Origin: an uncultured Bacilli bacterium
Lineage (GTDB): Bacteria; Bacillota_I; Bacilli_A; RF39; UBA660
Reading direction: 5' to 3'
Assembly (NCBI GenBank): GCA_947627385.1
Contig: CANQVV010000006.1
Location: 1-35,448, forward strand
DNA length: 35,448 bases
Part shown: in pieces, positions 7,257 through 15,893 of the stretch
How the letters are laid out: every line of letters starts with the position of its first letter
How positions within the stretch are numbered: the first letter of the stretch is position 1
Made by a program: the position numbers and the translations under genes
Notes under the pieces: model-generated
Seen by the model: the letters and a program-made list of their open reading frames with translations, nothing else
What the model was told of the DNA's origin: nothing
Database searches by the model: none

Positions 7257-8456
7257 ATGATTCAAAGACCAGAATATATTGAAGAATTGAAAAGATGGAA
7301 AGACAAAGATGTAATTAAAGTTGTTACAGGCATAAGAAGATGTGGTAAATCAACTTTATTTGAGTTGTTTATTAATTATTTAAAAGATAATAAAATAAAG
7401 GATAATCAAATAATTCATATTAATTTAGAAGATGTTAATTTTAATTTTAAAGATTATAAAGATTTGTATGATTTTATAAATAATAAAATAGATAATGAAA
7501 AACAATATTATGTATTTTTAGATGAAGTACAAAATGTACCAAATTTTCAAAAAGCCGTAGATAGTTTATATATAAAGAAAAATGTTGATGTCTATATTAC
7601 AGGTTCAAATGCTTATTTATTATCTGGTGAACTTGCAACATTGTTATCAGGAAGATATATTGAAATAAAAATGTTGCCTTTATCTTTTAAAGAGTACATT
7701 ACGGCATTTGATGATAATAATTATCAACAATTATTTTTAAATTATATGAAAAATGGTGGTATGCCTGGTAACATAAGTATACTAAAAACTAATCCAAATG
7801 ATGTAGATAAATATTTAGATGGAATATTTTCAACAGTAGTATATAAAGATATAATTGCAAGAAATAATATAACAGATAAGATGTTGTTAGAAAGTATATT
7901 AAAGTTTATTTTTGATAGCATAGGTAGTTCTATATCTACCAAAAAAATAAGTGATACTTTAACAAGTAAAGGTATTTCTACTAGTAATCATACTGTTGAA
8001 AATTATATTGTATCTTTTTTAGAAAGTTATTTAATATATAAAGCGGAAAGATTTGATGTAAAAGGTAAAAATCTTTTAGCAAGAGATTATAAGTATTATG
8101 TAGTAGATACTGGATTAAGAAGTTTTTTACTTGGTAAAAAAGCAGATAGTGATATGGGACATATATTAGAAAATATAGTATATCTTGAACTGCTTAGAAG
8201 AGGTTATAAAGTATATGTAGGAAAAGTCGATGAATTAGAAATAGATTTTGTAGCTGAAAATAGAAATGGTTTAAAATATTATCAAGTTGCATTATCTGTT
8301 AGGGATAAAAATGTATTAGAAAGAGAATTAAAATCATTACAAAAAACAGGAGATTATTATCCTAAAATATTATTAACCTTAGATCTAGATTTAGAAGCTG
8401 ACTATGATGGAATAACTAAAATGAATGTAGTTGATTGGTTATTAAGTGAAGAATAA
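7257..8456 (+). CDS. AAA ATPase with C-terminal DUF4143 domain
   Basis: 399 aa from ATG 7257 (GGTG six nt upstream); TTG 7245 in the track is an alternative. N-terminal AAA_14-type P-loop: Walker A GIRRCGKST (about 25-33), Walker B YYVFLDEVQNV (about 84-94), sensor-like VYITGSNAYLLSGEL, then LLSGRYIEIKMLPLSFKEY. The C-terminal DUF4143 region includes YYVVDTGLRSFLLG, LENIVYLELLRRGYKVYVGK and a PD-(D/E)XK-like EIDFVAE. This is a very common family in bacteria and archaea with no settled role; the nuclease-like C terminus suggests DNA-linked or defence-like activity. It is a single-gene unit with its own promoter and terminator, next to AbiE. Confidence 0.88.
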   Translation: MIQRPEYIEELKRWKDKDVIKVVTGIRRCGKSTLFELFINYLKDNKIKDNQIIHINLEDVNFNFKDYKDLYDFINNKIDNEKQYYVFLDEVQNVPNFQKAVDSLYIKKNVDVYITGSNAYLLSGELATLLSGRYIEIKMLPLSFKEYITAFDDNNYQQLFLNYMKNGGMPGNISILKTNPNDVDKYLDGIFSTVVYKDIIARNNITDKMLLESILKFIFDSIGSSISTKKISDTLTSKGISTSNHTVENYIVSFLESYLIYKAERFDVKGKNLLARDYKYYVVDTGLRSFLLGKKADSDMGHILENIVYLELLRRGYKVYVGKVDELEIDFVAENRNGLKYYQVALSVRDKNVLERELKSLQKTGDYYPKILLTLDLDLEADYDGITKMNVVDWLLSEE

Positions 8457-8485
8457 GTTTACACTTAATAATCAATTTTTATTTT
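8435..8485 (+). terminator. Terminator overlapping the 3' end of the DUF4143 gene
   Basis: TTGGTTATTAAGTG (8435-8448) pairs with CACTTAATAATCAA (8462-8475) with a single G-T pair, followed by TTTTTATTTT. The left arm is inside the coding sequence. Confidence 0.7.
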
Positions 8486-8569
8486 AAACCATAAATAATT
8501 GAATAATTATTAAATGTTGCAAAGAAACGCAAAAATATTAAAAAATAAGTAAAAAAGCAACAAAATAAA

Positions 8570-8598
8570 TTTACATGTATTTAAATAAATGATAAAAT
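8570..8598 (+). promoter_or_regulatory. Promoter of the AbiE operon with a possible upstream operator
   Basis: TTTACA (8570-8575), 17-nt spacer, TAAAAT (8593-8598). Upstream, TGTTGC (8515-8520) and GCAACA (8557-8562) form a spaced inverted repeat. AbiEi antitoxins are known to bind inverted repeats at their own promoter. The operator assignment is weak because the arms are only 6 bp. Confidence 0.6.
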
Positions 8599-8621
8599 TA
8601 ATATGAAGGAAAGTGGTAATA

Positions 8622-9215
8622 TTGACTAATGCCGAAAAAATTATTAAAATTGTAAATAAAAATAATGGATACATTACAACCAAACAAGTTAAGGAAGCAA
8701 ATATTAATACTATTGAATTAACAAGATTAGTTAAACAAAATAAATTAGAAAGAATTACCAGAGGGTTTTATGCAATTGCTAATTCTTTTTGTGATGATTA
8801 TTACAAATATCAATTAAAATCTAAAAATTGTGTTTTTTCTCATTCTACAACACTTTATTTTTATGATTTATCTGATAGAACACCACTTTATTTTGAAATG
8901 ACTGTTCCAATTGGTTATAATGGCAATTTAAGTAAAGATAAAAATGTTCAACTTCATTATGTAAAAAAAGAATTTTTGAATTTAGGCTTAACTACAATTA
9001 AATCTCCTTTTGGAATGGAACTTAGAACTTATGATTTAGAAAGAACTATTTGTGATATAGTTAAGTATAGAAATCATATGGATAAAGAAATTTTTACAAA
9101 GGCATTAAAAAGGTATGCTAAAAGAAAGGATAAAGATTTAATTAAATTAATGAAATATGCAAAAAAATTACGTATTGATAAAAAAGTTTATGAATATATG
9201 GAGGTGGTGTTATAA
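8622..9215 (+). CDS. abiEi: AbiEi-type antitoxin (type IV toxin-antitoxin)
   Basis: 197 aa from TTG 8622, which has AAGGAAAG eight nt upstream; the track start GTG 8613 would leave the ribosome site only two nt away. The N-terminal winged helix covers about 1-55 (KIVNKNNGYITTKQVKEANI, then LERITRGFYAI). A C-terminal domain with HSTTLYFYDLSDRTP, KSPFGMELRTYDLERTICDI and DKEIFTKALKRYAKRKDKD follows. AbiEi is a DNA-binding autoregulator that counteracts AbiEii without direct contact, in the known systems. It is the first gene of a two-gene operon. Confidence 0.88.
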   Translation: MTNAEKIIKIVNKNNGYITTKQVKEANINTIELTRLVKQNKLERITRGFYAIANSFCDDYYKYQLKSKNCVFSHSTTLYFYDLSDRTPLYFEMTVPIGYNGNLSKDKNVQLHYVKKEFLNLGLTTIKSPFGMELRTYDLERTICDIVKYRNHMDKEIFTKALKRYAKRKDKDLIKLMKYAKKLRIDKKVYEYMEVVL

Positions 9216-10072
9216 ATAATTCTGATAAATTAAAAAATATTATATCTAAAAAGGCTCATGGTAATAGTGATATTTCTCAAAAATTCTATCAATTATTTTA
9301 TTTTGAAAGAATTTTAGAAAGGATATCTAAAAGTAATTATCGAGGACAAATAATATTAAAAGGTGGTTTATTACTTACTTCAATTATTGGAGATGATGAA
9401 AGAACTACTAAGGATATGGATGCAACTTTAAAGGGCATACCTCTTACAAAAAAAGATGTAGAGAAAGTATTTAATGAAATACTTAATATAAATATTAATG
9501 ATGGAGTATCATTTAAAATTATATCTATTAAAAATATTAGATTAGAAGATGAATATGGAGGATTTAGATTAAATGTTTTATCTATGTTAGATAATAATAA
9601 AACTTATATTACTATTGAATTAACAACAGGGGATGTTATTACTCCAAAAGAAATGAAATATAATTATAATTCTATTTTTGATAATAAAAAGATACCAATA
9701 ATGTCATATACACTTGAAACAATTTTAGCTGAAAAATTTCAAACTATTGTTACAAGAGGCTTATTAAATACAAGATTAAAAGATTTTTATGATATTTATA
9801 TATTAATTAATACAAAGATTAATGAATTAAGTAAAGATAACTTAATTCAAGCTGTAAAAAATACTTTTAAAAGAAGAGATACAGACATTGATATAGAACA
9901 ATTTAGAGAAGTTATCAATGATTTAAGCAATGATAATAATATAAACAATTTATGGAATGAATATGTTATAAAAAATCCATATGTAAAAGATATTAAATTT
10001 GAAGATACTATTAATGCATTAAAAATAATAATTGAAATATTAGAATCAAAATATAAATTAATGTGCAATTAG
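9212..10072 (+). CDS. abiEii: AbiEii-type nucleotidyltransferase toxin, apparent ATA start
   Basis: The track starts at an internal ATG (9416), but coding clearly continues upstream in frame: SDKLKNIISKKAHG, FYQLFYFERILERIS and ILKGGLLLTSI. The last is followed by ERTTKDMDATL, the nucleotidyltransferase G-S/D-D block of AbiEii, split by that internal ATG. No ATG, GTG or TTG exists before 9416 in this frame. The only good position is ATA 9212, seven nt after GGAGGTGG (9200-9207) and overlapping the abiEi stop. From there it is 286 aa, normal for the family. Later blocks (TLETILAEKFQTIVTRG, TRLKDFYDIYIL) match the AbiEii fold. Either ATA is used inefficiently or the start has mutated. Confidence 0.82.
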   Translation: MNNSDKLKNIISKKAHGNSDISQKFYQLFYFERILERISKSNYRGQIILKGGLLLTSIIGDDERTTKDMDATLKGIPLTKKDVEKVFNEILNININDGVSFKIISIKNIRLEDEYGGFRLNVLSMLDNNKTYITIELTTGDVITPKEMKYNYNSIFDNKKIPIMSYTLETILAEKFQTIVTRGLLNTRLKDFYDIYILINTKINELSKDNLIQAVKNTFKRRDTDIDIEQFREVINDLSNDNNINNLWNEYVIKNPYVKDIKFEDTINALKIIIEILESKYKLMCN

Positions 10073-10108
10073 TGGCTAATAAGTATGAAAATAAAGGAGG
10101 CTTTATTA

Positions 10109-10582
10109 ATGAAATATGCAGTAAGTGATATATATGAAATTGCTAAATGGTTTTTACATACTGAACCAATGACGCATAAAAAATTACAAAAATTATTATA
10201 TTTTAGTTACGGAATATATTTAGCTCAAAATAATGATAATCCAGATAATTTAACTAATTTATTATTTAAAAATGACTTTGAAGCTTGGGTCCATGGACCG
10301 GTAAATCCACAAATTTATTCATTATATAAAAATAATGGCATAAATTTAATTTACCTTGAAAAAGTCGAAACTATTGATTTTGATAAAAATATTATGGATG
10401 CTTTAAATAAAACTATGGAAATCTATGGAAATTACAGTGCTGATGAGTTAGAAAATATTTCACATAATCAAAGTCCATGGATTAATGCAAGATGTGGATT
10501 ATCACCAATTGAAGCATCATCAAATTTATTATCTGATAAAGATATATATATAACTTTTAGAAATGTTTTAGCAAATGAGTAA
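10109..10582 (+). CDS. Panacea-domain (DUF4065, SocA/GepA-like) protein
   Basis: 157 aa from ATG 10109, chosen because AAGGAGG (10094-10100) is eight nt upstream; ATG 10085 in the track lacks a ribosome site. Typical DUF4065 features: VSDIYEIAKWFL, MTHKKLQKLLYFSYGIYLAQ, DFEAWVHGPVNPQIY and LENISHNQSPWINAR. Panacea domains act as antitoxin parts paired with diverse toxins, or as the SocA adaptor in Caulobacter. No recognisable toxin gene adjoins it; only a 21-codon ORF follows with overlapping start (10575-10640). It lies 36 nt after abiEii and may be co-transcribed. Confidence 0.85.
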   Translation: MKYAVSDIYEIAKWFLHTEPMTHKKLQKLLYFSYGIYLAQNNDNPDNLTNLLFKNDFEAWVHGPVNPQIYSLYKNNGINLIYLEKVETIDFDKNIMDALNKTMEIYGNYSADELENISHNQSPWINARCGLSPIEASSNLLSDKDIYITFRNVLANE

Positions 10583-10691
10583 TTTTAATACAGATAATGA
10601 TAAAATTTTCATTGCTTTAATGAATATGATAATGAAATAACTGAAATTATATTTTATATACTTTAATACAATAATTATTTATTAAAAACAG

Positions 10692-10720
10692 CAATATTGA
10701 TTTTCTGATATTGTTTTTTT
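10692..10720 (+). terminator. Terminator of the toxin-antitoxin island
   Basis: CAATAT (10692-10697) pairs with ATATTG (10708-10713), then a run of eight or more T. It marks the end of the abiE/Panacea transcript. The stretch 10583-10808 holds nothing else convincing apart from the possible 21-codon ORF at 10575-10640. Confidence 0.65.
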
Positions 10721-10808
10721 TAATGGAACAAAAATATTAAGTTAATTTATAATATTAATAGATTATAAATTAATTTGTTACCAATTTTTACAAAAGACTA
10801 TTGATTGC

Positions 10809-10837
10809 TTGACAAATGAGTAAATAGCCATTAAAAT
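10809..10837 (+). promoter_or_regulatory. Main promoter of the capsule biosynthesis cluster
   Basis: Consensus TTGACA (10809-10814), 17-nt spacer, TAAAAT (10832-10837). The expected start near 10844 gives a leader of about 75 nt before ATG 10919, AT-rich and without a clear riboswitch fold. It is the strongest promoter in the window by match to consensus. Confidence 0.8.
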
Positions 10838-10918
10838 ATGTATGGTATTAAATTAAATTACCTAATATAATTTAAAACTTATTAATTATTTCAGGGATTT
10901 AAAAAAGGGTGTTAAAGT

Positions 10919-11587
10919 ATGGAAGAAAGCATAGTGTTAGAAGATTCCACTACATGTAGTATTAAAAAGCATTATTTTTATTTGGCAATTAAAAGAATAT
11001 TTGATATTATTTGTGGATTGTTAGGAATAATTATTTTATTGCCAATATCTATTATTGTTAAAATTAGTTATATGCTAAATGGTGATTTTCATTCAATATT
11101 TTATAATCAAAAAAGAATAGGTAAGAATGGAAAAGTTTTTAAGTTATATAAATTTAGAACAATGGTAGTTAATGCTGATGATGTATTAAAAGAATTATTG
11201 AAAAAGAAAAAATATAAAAAAGAATGGGAATTAAATCAAAAATTGTCTAATGATCCTCGAATTACTAAAATAGGAAAAATATTAAGAAAAACGTCATTAG
11301 ATGAGTTACCACAATTCATTAATGTTTTATTTGGAGAAATGTCTTTAATAGGGCCAAGACCTCTTGTGCCAGGAGAATTAGATGCTCATAAAGGTAATCA
11401 TAAAATTTATGAAAGTGTGAGACCTGGTATTACTAGTTGGTGGGCATGTCATGGAAGATCTAATACTACTTATGAAGAAAGATTAAAATTAGAATATTAT
11501 TATATAAAAAATAAATCAATAAAATTAGATATTATATGTATATTTGATACAATAAAAATGGTTTTAATAGGCCGAGGGGCTAAATAG
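10919..11587 (+). CDS. Undecaprenyl-phosphate sugar phosphotransferase (initiating transferase)
   Basis: 222 aa, the short one-helix form of the bacterial sugar transferase family (PF02397). Membrane helix at about 26-50 (DIICGLLGIIILLPI...). Conserved blocks: FYNQKRIGKNGKVFKLYKFR, SNDPRITKIGK, LRKTSLDELPQFINVLFGEM, SLIGPRPLVPGE and SVRPGITSWWACHGRS. It transfers a sugar-1-phosphate to undecaprenyl phosphate, starting the repeat unit at the inner membrane face. The donor cannot be told from sequence. It is the first gene after the main promoter, the usual place, and starts after an AAAGGGTG site. The next gene follows in nine nt. Confidence 0.92.
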   Translation: MEESIVLEDSTTCSIKKHYFYLAIKRIFDIICGLLGIIILLPISIIVKISYMLNGDFHSIFYNQKRIGKNGKVFKLYKFRTMVVNADDVLKELLKKKKYKKEWELNQKLSNDPRITKIGKILRKTSLDELPQFINVLFGEMSLIGPRPLVPGELDAHKGNHKIYESVRPGITSWWACHGRSNTTYEERLKLEYYYIKNKSIKLDIICIFDTIKMVLIGRGAK

Positions 11588-11596
11588 GAGGTAAGT

Positions 11597-12664
11597 ATGA
11601 AAAAAGTTGAAATTTCAGTAATTGTACCAGTTTATAATGTAGAAGATTTTATTGGTAAAGGTATCGAAAGTTTATTAAATCAAACATTTAAAAATATTGA
11701 AATTTATCTAGTTGATGATGGCTCATTAGATAACTCTGGAAAAATTTGCGATGAATATGCTAAAAAAGATAAAAGAATAAAGGTAATTCATAAGAAAAAT
11801 GGTGGTGCACCGGAAGCTAGAAATGTTGCAATTGATAAAGCAATTGGGAAATATTTATATTTTATGGATGCTGATGACTGGATAGAAAAAGATTATTTGG
11901 AAAAAATGTATACATTAGCTGAAAACAATAAGGCTGATCTTGTAGTAACAGGATTTTTAATGGAATATTATCAAAATGGCAAAGAGGTTATTTATACTAC
12001 CAAATGTGATGATTACATTTATAAAAATCAATTAGAATTTAGAAAAAATGCTTATAAATATTTTAATAATAGTTTTTTAAGTTTAGCTTGTAATAAATTA
12101 TTAAAAAGAGAAATTGTAATAAAAAATAATATAAGATTCCCAAATACTAAATGGGATGATCATCATTTTAATATGGAAGTTTTAATGGATGTTAATGTAG
12201 TTGTTATATCCTCTATGGCAAAATATCATTGGTATCGTTCACGTAAAGGTTCTGAAACAATGATAAATTATAGTGACCCAAAGATGTTTGAAAAAAGAAT
12301 TGAACATTATGAGCATGTATTAAAATTATATAAGCATTGGAATATTAAAGATGAAAAAAGTATTGATGGTATAAGTTGTTATTTTATTGGCCGTGTTTTT
12401 CAATGTGTACAAGAATTAGCTGATAATAAACAAATAAGTAATAAAGAAAAAAGAAAAAAAGTTAAAGAAATTTTAAATCATCCTTATGTTATTGATGCAT
12501 TGTCAAATGCTAAATCATTATCTTTAAAATTTAAAATTTTAACTATTCCTATGAAAATGAAAAGTGTCACTTTTTCTTTAATGTTTGGAAATATTATTAA
12601 TTTTATTCGTAAGCATTTCCCAGGATTTTTTATAAAAATTAAAGAAAAAGAAGTTCATGGTTAA
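11597..12664 (+). CDS. GT2-family glycosyltransferase
   Basis: 355 aa with a GT-A fold. Nucleotide-binding region ISVIVPVYNVEDFIGKGIES, then EIYLVDDGSLDNSGKICDEY, GGAPEARN and the metal-binding DADD in YLYFMDADDWIEKDY (about 93-107). The C-terminal half is basic and hydrophobic (FSLMFGNIINFIRKHFPGFF), suggesting membrane association. It probably adds one sugar of the repeat unit; acceptor and donor are unknown. The AGGAGGTAAGT ribosome site lies just before the start. Confidence 0.9.
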   Translation: MKKVEISVIVPVYNVEDFIGKGIESLLNQTFKNIEIYLVDDGSLDNSGKICDEYAKKDKRIKVIHKKNGGAPEARNVAIDKAIGKYLYFMDADDWIEKDYLEKMYTLAENNKADLVVTGFLMEYYQNGKEVIYTTKCDDYIYKNQLEFRKNAYKYFNNSFLSLACNKLLKREIVIKNNIRFPNTKWDDHHFNMEVLMDVNVVVISSMAKYHWYRSRKGSETMINYSDPKMFEKRIEHYEHVLKLYKHWNIKDEKSIDGISCYFIGRVFQCVQELADNKQISNKEKRKKVKEILNHPYVIDALSNAKSLSLKFKILTIPMKMKSVTFSLMFGNIINFIRKHFPGFFIKIKEKEVHG

Positions 12665-12678
12665 ATTGGTGATATAAT

Positions 12679-13941
12679 ATGAAAGTTAAAAATTTAATAA
12701 TAGGAGCTGGTATATCTGGTTTAACTTATGCTAATTATTGTGATAATTATTTAATAGTAGAAAAAGATAATACTCCTGGTGGATATTGTCGTACTATTGT
12801 AAAAGGAGAATATTTTTGGGATTATGCTGGGCATTTTTTCCATTTTAAAACTGATGAATTTAAAAAAAAGTTTATTGATAGTCTAGATGTCAGTGAATAT
12901 GTTTCAAAAAATAAAAAAACTTATATATATTATAAAAATAAATTAATTGATTATCCTTTCCAAATGAATATCCATCAACTTGAAAAAGAAGAATTTATTG
13001 ATTGTCTATATGATTTATTTAATAAAAAAGAACAAGAAAAATATGATAATTTTTTAGACATGTTATATGGTAAATTTGGTAAATCTATTGTAGAAAAATT
13101 TTTAAAACCATATAATGAAAAGCTGTATGCTTGTGATTTAACAAAACTTGATGTTGATGCGATGGGAAGATTTTTTCCATATGCCGATAAAGAAGCAATA
13201 ATTAACAATATGAAAACGAAAATAAATTCATCATATAATAATACTTTTTTATATCCAAAAAAAGGAGCACAAGTTATAATTGAAAAACTTTTAGAAGGAA
13301 TAGATAAAGATAAATTACTCTTTAATTCATCTGTTAAAGAAATAGATATAAAAAATAAAAGAGCTAAATTAGCTAATGGTGAAATTATAGATTATGAAAA
13401 TTTAATTAATACTATTCCTTTTAATCAATTTTTAAAATTATTAAATAATGAAAAATATACTGAATTAAGTAATAAATTAACGTATAATAAAATATTAGTT
13501 TTTAATTTGGGTTTTAATAAAAAATCATCTTATAATACAGAAAATTGGATTTATTATCCTGATAAGAATATTAATTTTTATCGTGCAGGGTTTTATGATA
13601 ATATATTAGATACTGATAAATTAAGTATGTATATTGAAATTGGTTATCCAAAAGATAAAGAAATTACTGAAAAAGAAATAAAAAAACAATTAGATTTAAC
13701 TCTAAAAAATTTACAAAAAGTTGGTATTATTGATAATACATTTAAATTAGTAGATTATATGAGTATTGTTATGGATCCAGCTTATATTCACATTGATAGT
13801 CGATATAATAAAATAGTTAAAGAAACTATGAATGAACTTCAAAAAGAAAATATATATAGTATAGGAAGATATGGTAGTTGGACATATTGTTCAATGGAAG
13901 ATTGCATGGTTGAGGCCAAGGAATTAGCTGAAAAAATATAA
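12679..13941 (+). CDS. FAD-dependent oxidoreductase / UDP-galactopyranose-mutase-like protein
   Basis: 420 aa. N-terminal dinucleotide fold LIIGAGISGLTYANYC, then VEKDNTPGGYCRT, the FAD-binding fingerprint of amine-oxidase/protoporphyrinogen-oxidase-like enzymes. The next block, WDYAGHFFHFKTDEF, recalls the WDxGGH region of such enzymes and of UDP-galactopyranose mutases. A C-terminal FAD contact is visible in NIYSIGRYGSWTYCSMEDCM. Relatives occur in many capsule and O-antigen loci, where they supply or modify a nucleotide sugar. A true Glf has a different start motif, so a mutase call would be too strong. It lies between two glycosyltransferase genes. Confidence 0.8.
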   Translation: MKVKNLIIGAGISGLTYANYCDNYLIVEKDNTPGGYCRTIVKGEYFWDYAGHFFHFKTDEFKKKFIDSLDVSEYVSKNKKTYIYYKNKLIDYPFQMNIHQLEKEEFIDCLYDLFNKKEQEKYDNFLDMLYGKFGKSIVEKFLKPYNEKLYACDLTKLDVDAMGRFFPYADKEAIINNMKTKINSSYNNTFLYPKKGAQVIIEKLLEGIDKDKLLFNSSVKEIDIKNKRAKLANGEIIDYENLINTIPFNQFLKLLNNEKYTELSNKLTYNKILVFNLGFNKKSSYNTENWIYYPDKNINFYRAGFYDNILDTDKLSMYIEIGYPKDKEITEKEIKKQLDLTLKNLQKVGIIDNTFKLVDYMSIVMDPAYIHIDSRYNKIVKETMNELQKENIYSIGRYGSWTYCSMEDCMVEAKELAEKI

Positions 13942-13991
13942 AGGAAAAAGTAATTTTTAATGTTAAATTATTATTAATAGGAGGTAATAAA

Positions 13992-15884
13992 ATGGTAAAA
14001 AGCATAATTAAAAATATTATTTATAAGCTTTTTGCTAAAAACTACATAGATATAATAGATATAATTAAAGATTATGATTATATCTCTTTTGATGTGTTTG
14101 ATACTTTAATTAAAAGAAATATTTATAAACCTTCTAATATATTTGATATTATAGAACGAAAAACTAATATTATTAATTTTAAGGAAAAAAGAATAAAAGC
14201 AGAAAGTATTGCTAGAAATAAATCTAAATATGAAGAAATAACTTTAAAAGATATATATAATGAATTAGATATTGAAAATAAAAAAGATATATATAATTTA
14301 GAAATAGAAATGGAATTAAGTTTTTGCACTACAAATAAAAAGATGGCGGAAATATATAATTATTGTTTAGAAAATAATAAAAAAATATTTATAACATCTG
14401 ATATGTATTTACCAAAGGATGTAGTAGAAAAAATTTTAAAAAGCAATGGCTACACAAAATATGATAAATTATATTTGTCAAATGAATATAAATTAACTAA
14501 AAGTAGTGGCAACTTATTTAAAAAATTATTAGAGGAAGAAAAAATTTCTACTGATAAATTAGTTCATATTGGGGATACAATTAAATCAGATTATTTATCT
14601 TGTAAAAAATTAAATATAAAGTCTATTCTAATAAAAAGAAATATAAATAATACTTTATTTACTTCTAAAAAAAATAAAAATTTAGATTATAATATACTAT
14701 CTTCTTTTATAAATAATCATATTAATCCAGAATGGAATGAATATGAAAAATTTGGCTATGAAGTATTAGGACCAATTTTATATAGTTTTACTACTTGGTT
14801 ACATACTAAGATAAAAGAAGATAAAATAGATAAAATATATTTTTTAGCAAGAGATGCTAAATTAATTATGGATTCGTATATTCTTAAATATAAAGATAAA
14901 ATTCCTTTATATTATATATATACTTCAAGAAAAGCTTCTATATTATCTAATTTAATTAATATAAAAGATTATGATGATATTATAAATAGAACAAAATCAT
15001 TATATACGAAAGTTTCTACAATTAAAGATATGTTACATATTTTTGAAATTGATTTGCAACTTCCATATCAAAATAAAAATTTAAAAAATTTAACAAAAAA
15101 AGAAAAAGAAGATTTATTTAATAATATTAAAGTTATTTTAGAGGAAAAAGGTCAATTACAACATGAATATTTAAATAGATATTTAAAACAAAATAATTTT
15201 AATGGAAATATCGCTATTGCAGATATAGGTTGGAGTGGAACAATACAATATAATTTTCAAAAATATATAATTGATGAAAATACAAAATTATTTGGGTATT
15301 ATTATGGAATTTTTAATACATCACAAAATAAAGAATATGAAAAATTAAATAGAAAAGGTTTTTTATTTGATAAAAATAATATGGATTATCAATCAATTAT
15401 TAATTTAAATCTTGGTTTATTTGAATTGATGTTTTTATCAACAGATGCTTCTACAAAAGCATATCAGTTAAATAAAAATTTAGTAGAGCCATTATTTAGC
15501 AAAAAAACTAATATAGATAATAAATATTTAAAAAATATTATTGATTTGCAAGAATGTGCCAAAAAATATATAATCGATGTTGTTAATTGTCGTTCAACTG
15601 AAATGGACATATTGTCTAAAGAAACTTCGTTTATAAATTATTGTGATGTTACTTTAAAACCTAAACTTAAAACTATAAAAATGTTTAAAAACATTGAATT
15701 TCAAAATGTTTATACAAAAAAATTAATAGAACATAATTCATTTTTATATTATGTTTTTCATCCTCGTAAATTTTATAAAGATTTTGGCAATTCTACTTGT
15801 AAAATAATGTTTATGAAGGATGTTTTTAAAATACCATTACCATATTATAAAATATTAAAACAATTATATGTAAAAACTAGATAG
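13992..15884 (+). CDS. Large HAD-superfamily protein of polysaccharide clusters (COG5610-like)
   Basis: 630 aa, far longer than a simple HAD phosphatase. HAD motif I ISFDVFDTLI has the nucleophile Asp34. Motif II is IFITSDMYLPKDV, and the acidic motif is LVHIGDTIKSDYLSC (about 191-205). From about residue 250 a second domain follows (YEVLGPILYSFTTWLH, KIYFLARDAKLIMDSYIL, then IAIADIGWSGTIQYNFQKYI). This architecture is seen in predicted HAD hydrolases of capsule and teichoic acid loci, often beside GT2 genes. The substrate is unknown; the second domain may be a transferase. AGGAGGTAATAAA precedes the start. Confidence 0.82.
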   Translation: MVKSIIKNIIYKLFAKNYIDIIDIIKDYDYISFDVFDTLIKRNIYKPSNIFDIIERKTNIINFKEKRIKAESIARNKSKYEEITLKDIYNELDIENKKDIYNLEIEMELSFCTTNKKMAEIYNYCLENNKKIFITSDMYLPKDVVEKILKSNGYTKYDKLYLSNEYKLTKSSGNLFKKLLEEEKISTDKLVHIGDTIKSDYLSCKKLNIKSILIKRNINNTLFTSKKNKNLDYNILSSFINNHINPEWNEYEKFGYEVLGPILYSFTTWLHTKIKEDKIDKIYFLARDAKLIMDSYILKYKDKIPLYYIYTSRKASILSNLINIKDYDDIINRTKSLYTKVSTIKDMLHIFEIDLQLPYQNKNLKNLTKKEKEDLFNNIKVILEEKGQLQHEYLNRYLKQNNFNGNIAIADIGWSGTIQYNFQKYIIDENTKLFGYYYGIFNTSQNKEYEKLNRKGFLFDKNNMDYQSIINLNLGLFELMFLSTDASTKAYQLNKNLVEPLFSKKTNIDNKYLKNIIDLQECAKKYIIDVVNCRSTEMDILSKETSFINYCDVTLKPKLKTIKMFKNIEFQNVYTKKLIEHNSFLYYVFHPRKFYKDFGNSTCKIMFMKDVFKIPLPYYKILKQLYVKTR

Positions 15885-15893
15885 GTGAATTAA

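Noticed and set aside
10838-10918. Riboswitch or attenuator in the capsule leader
   Set aside because: The roughly 75-nt leader is AT-rich with only weak inverted A/T tracts and no conserved riboswitch core.
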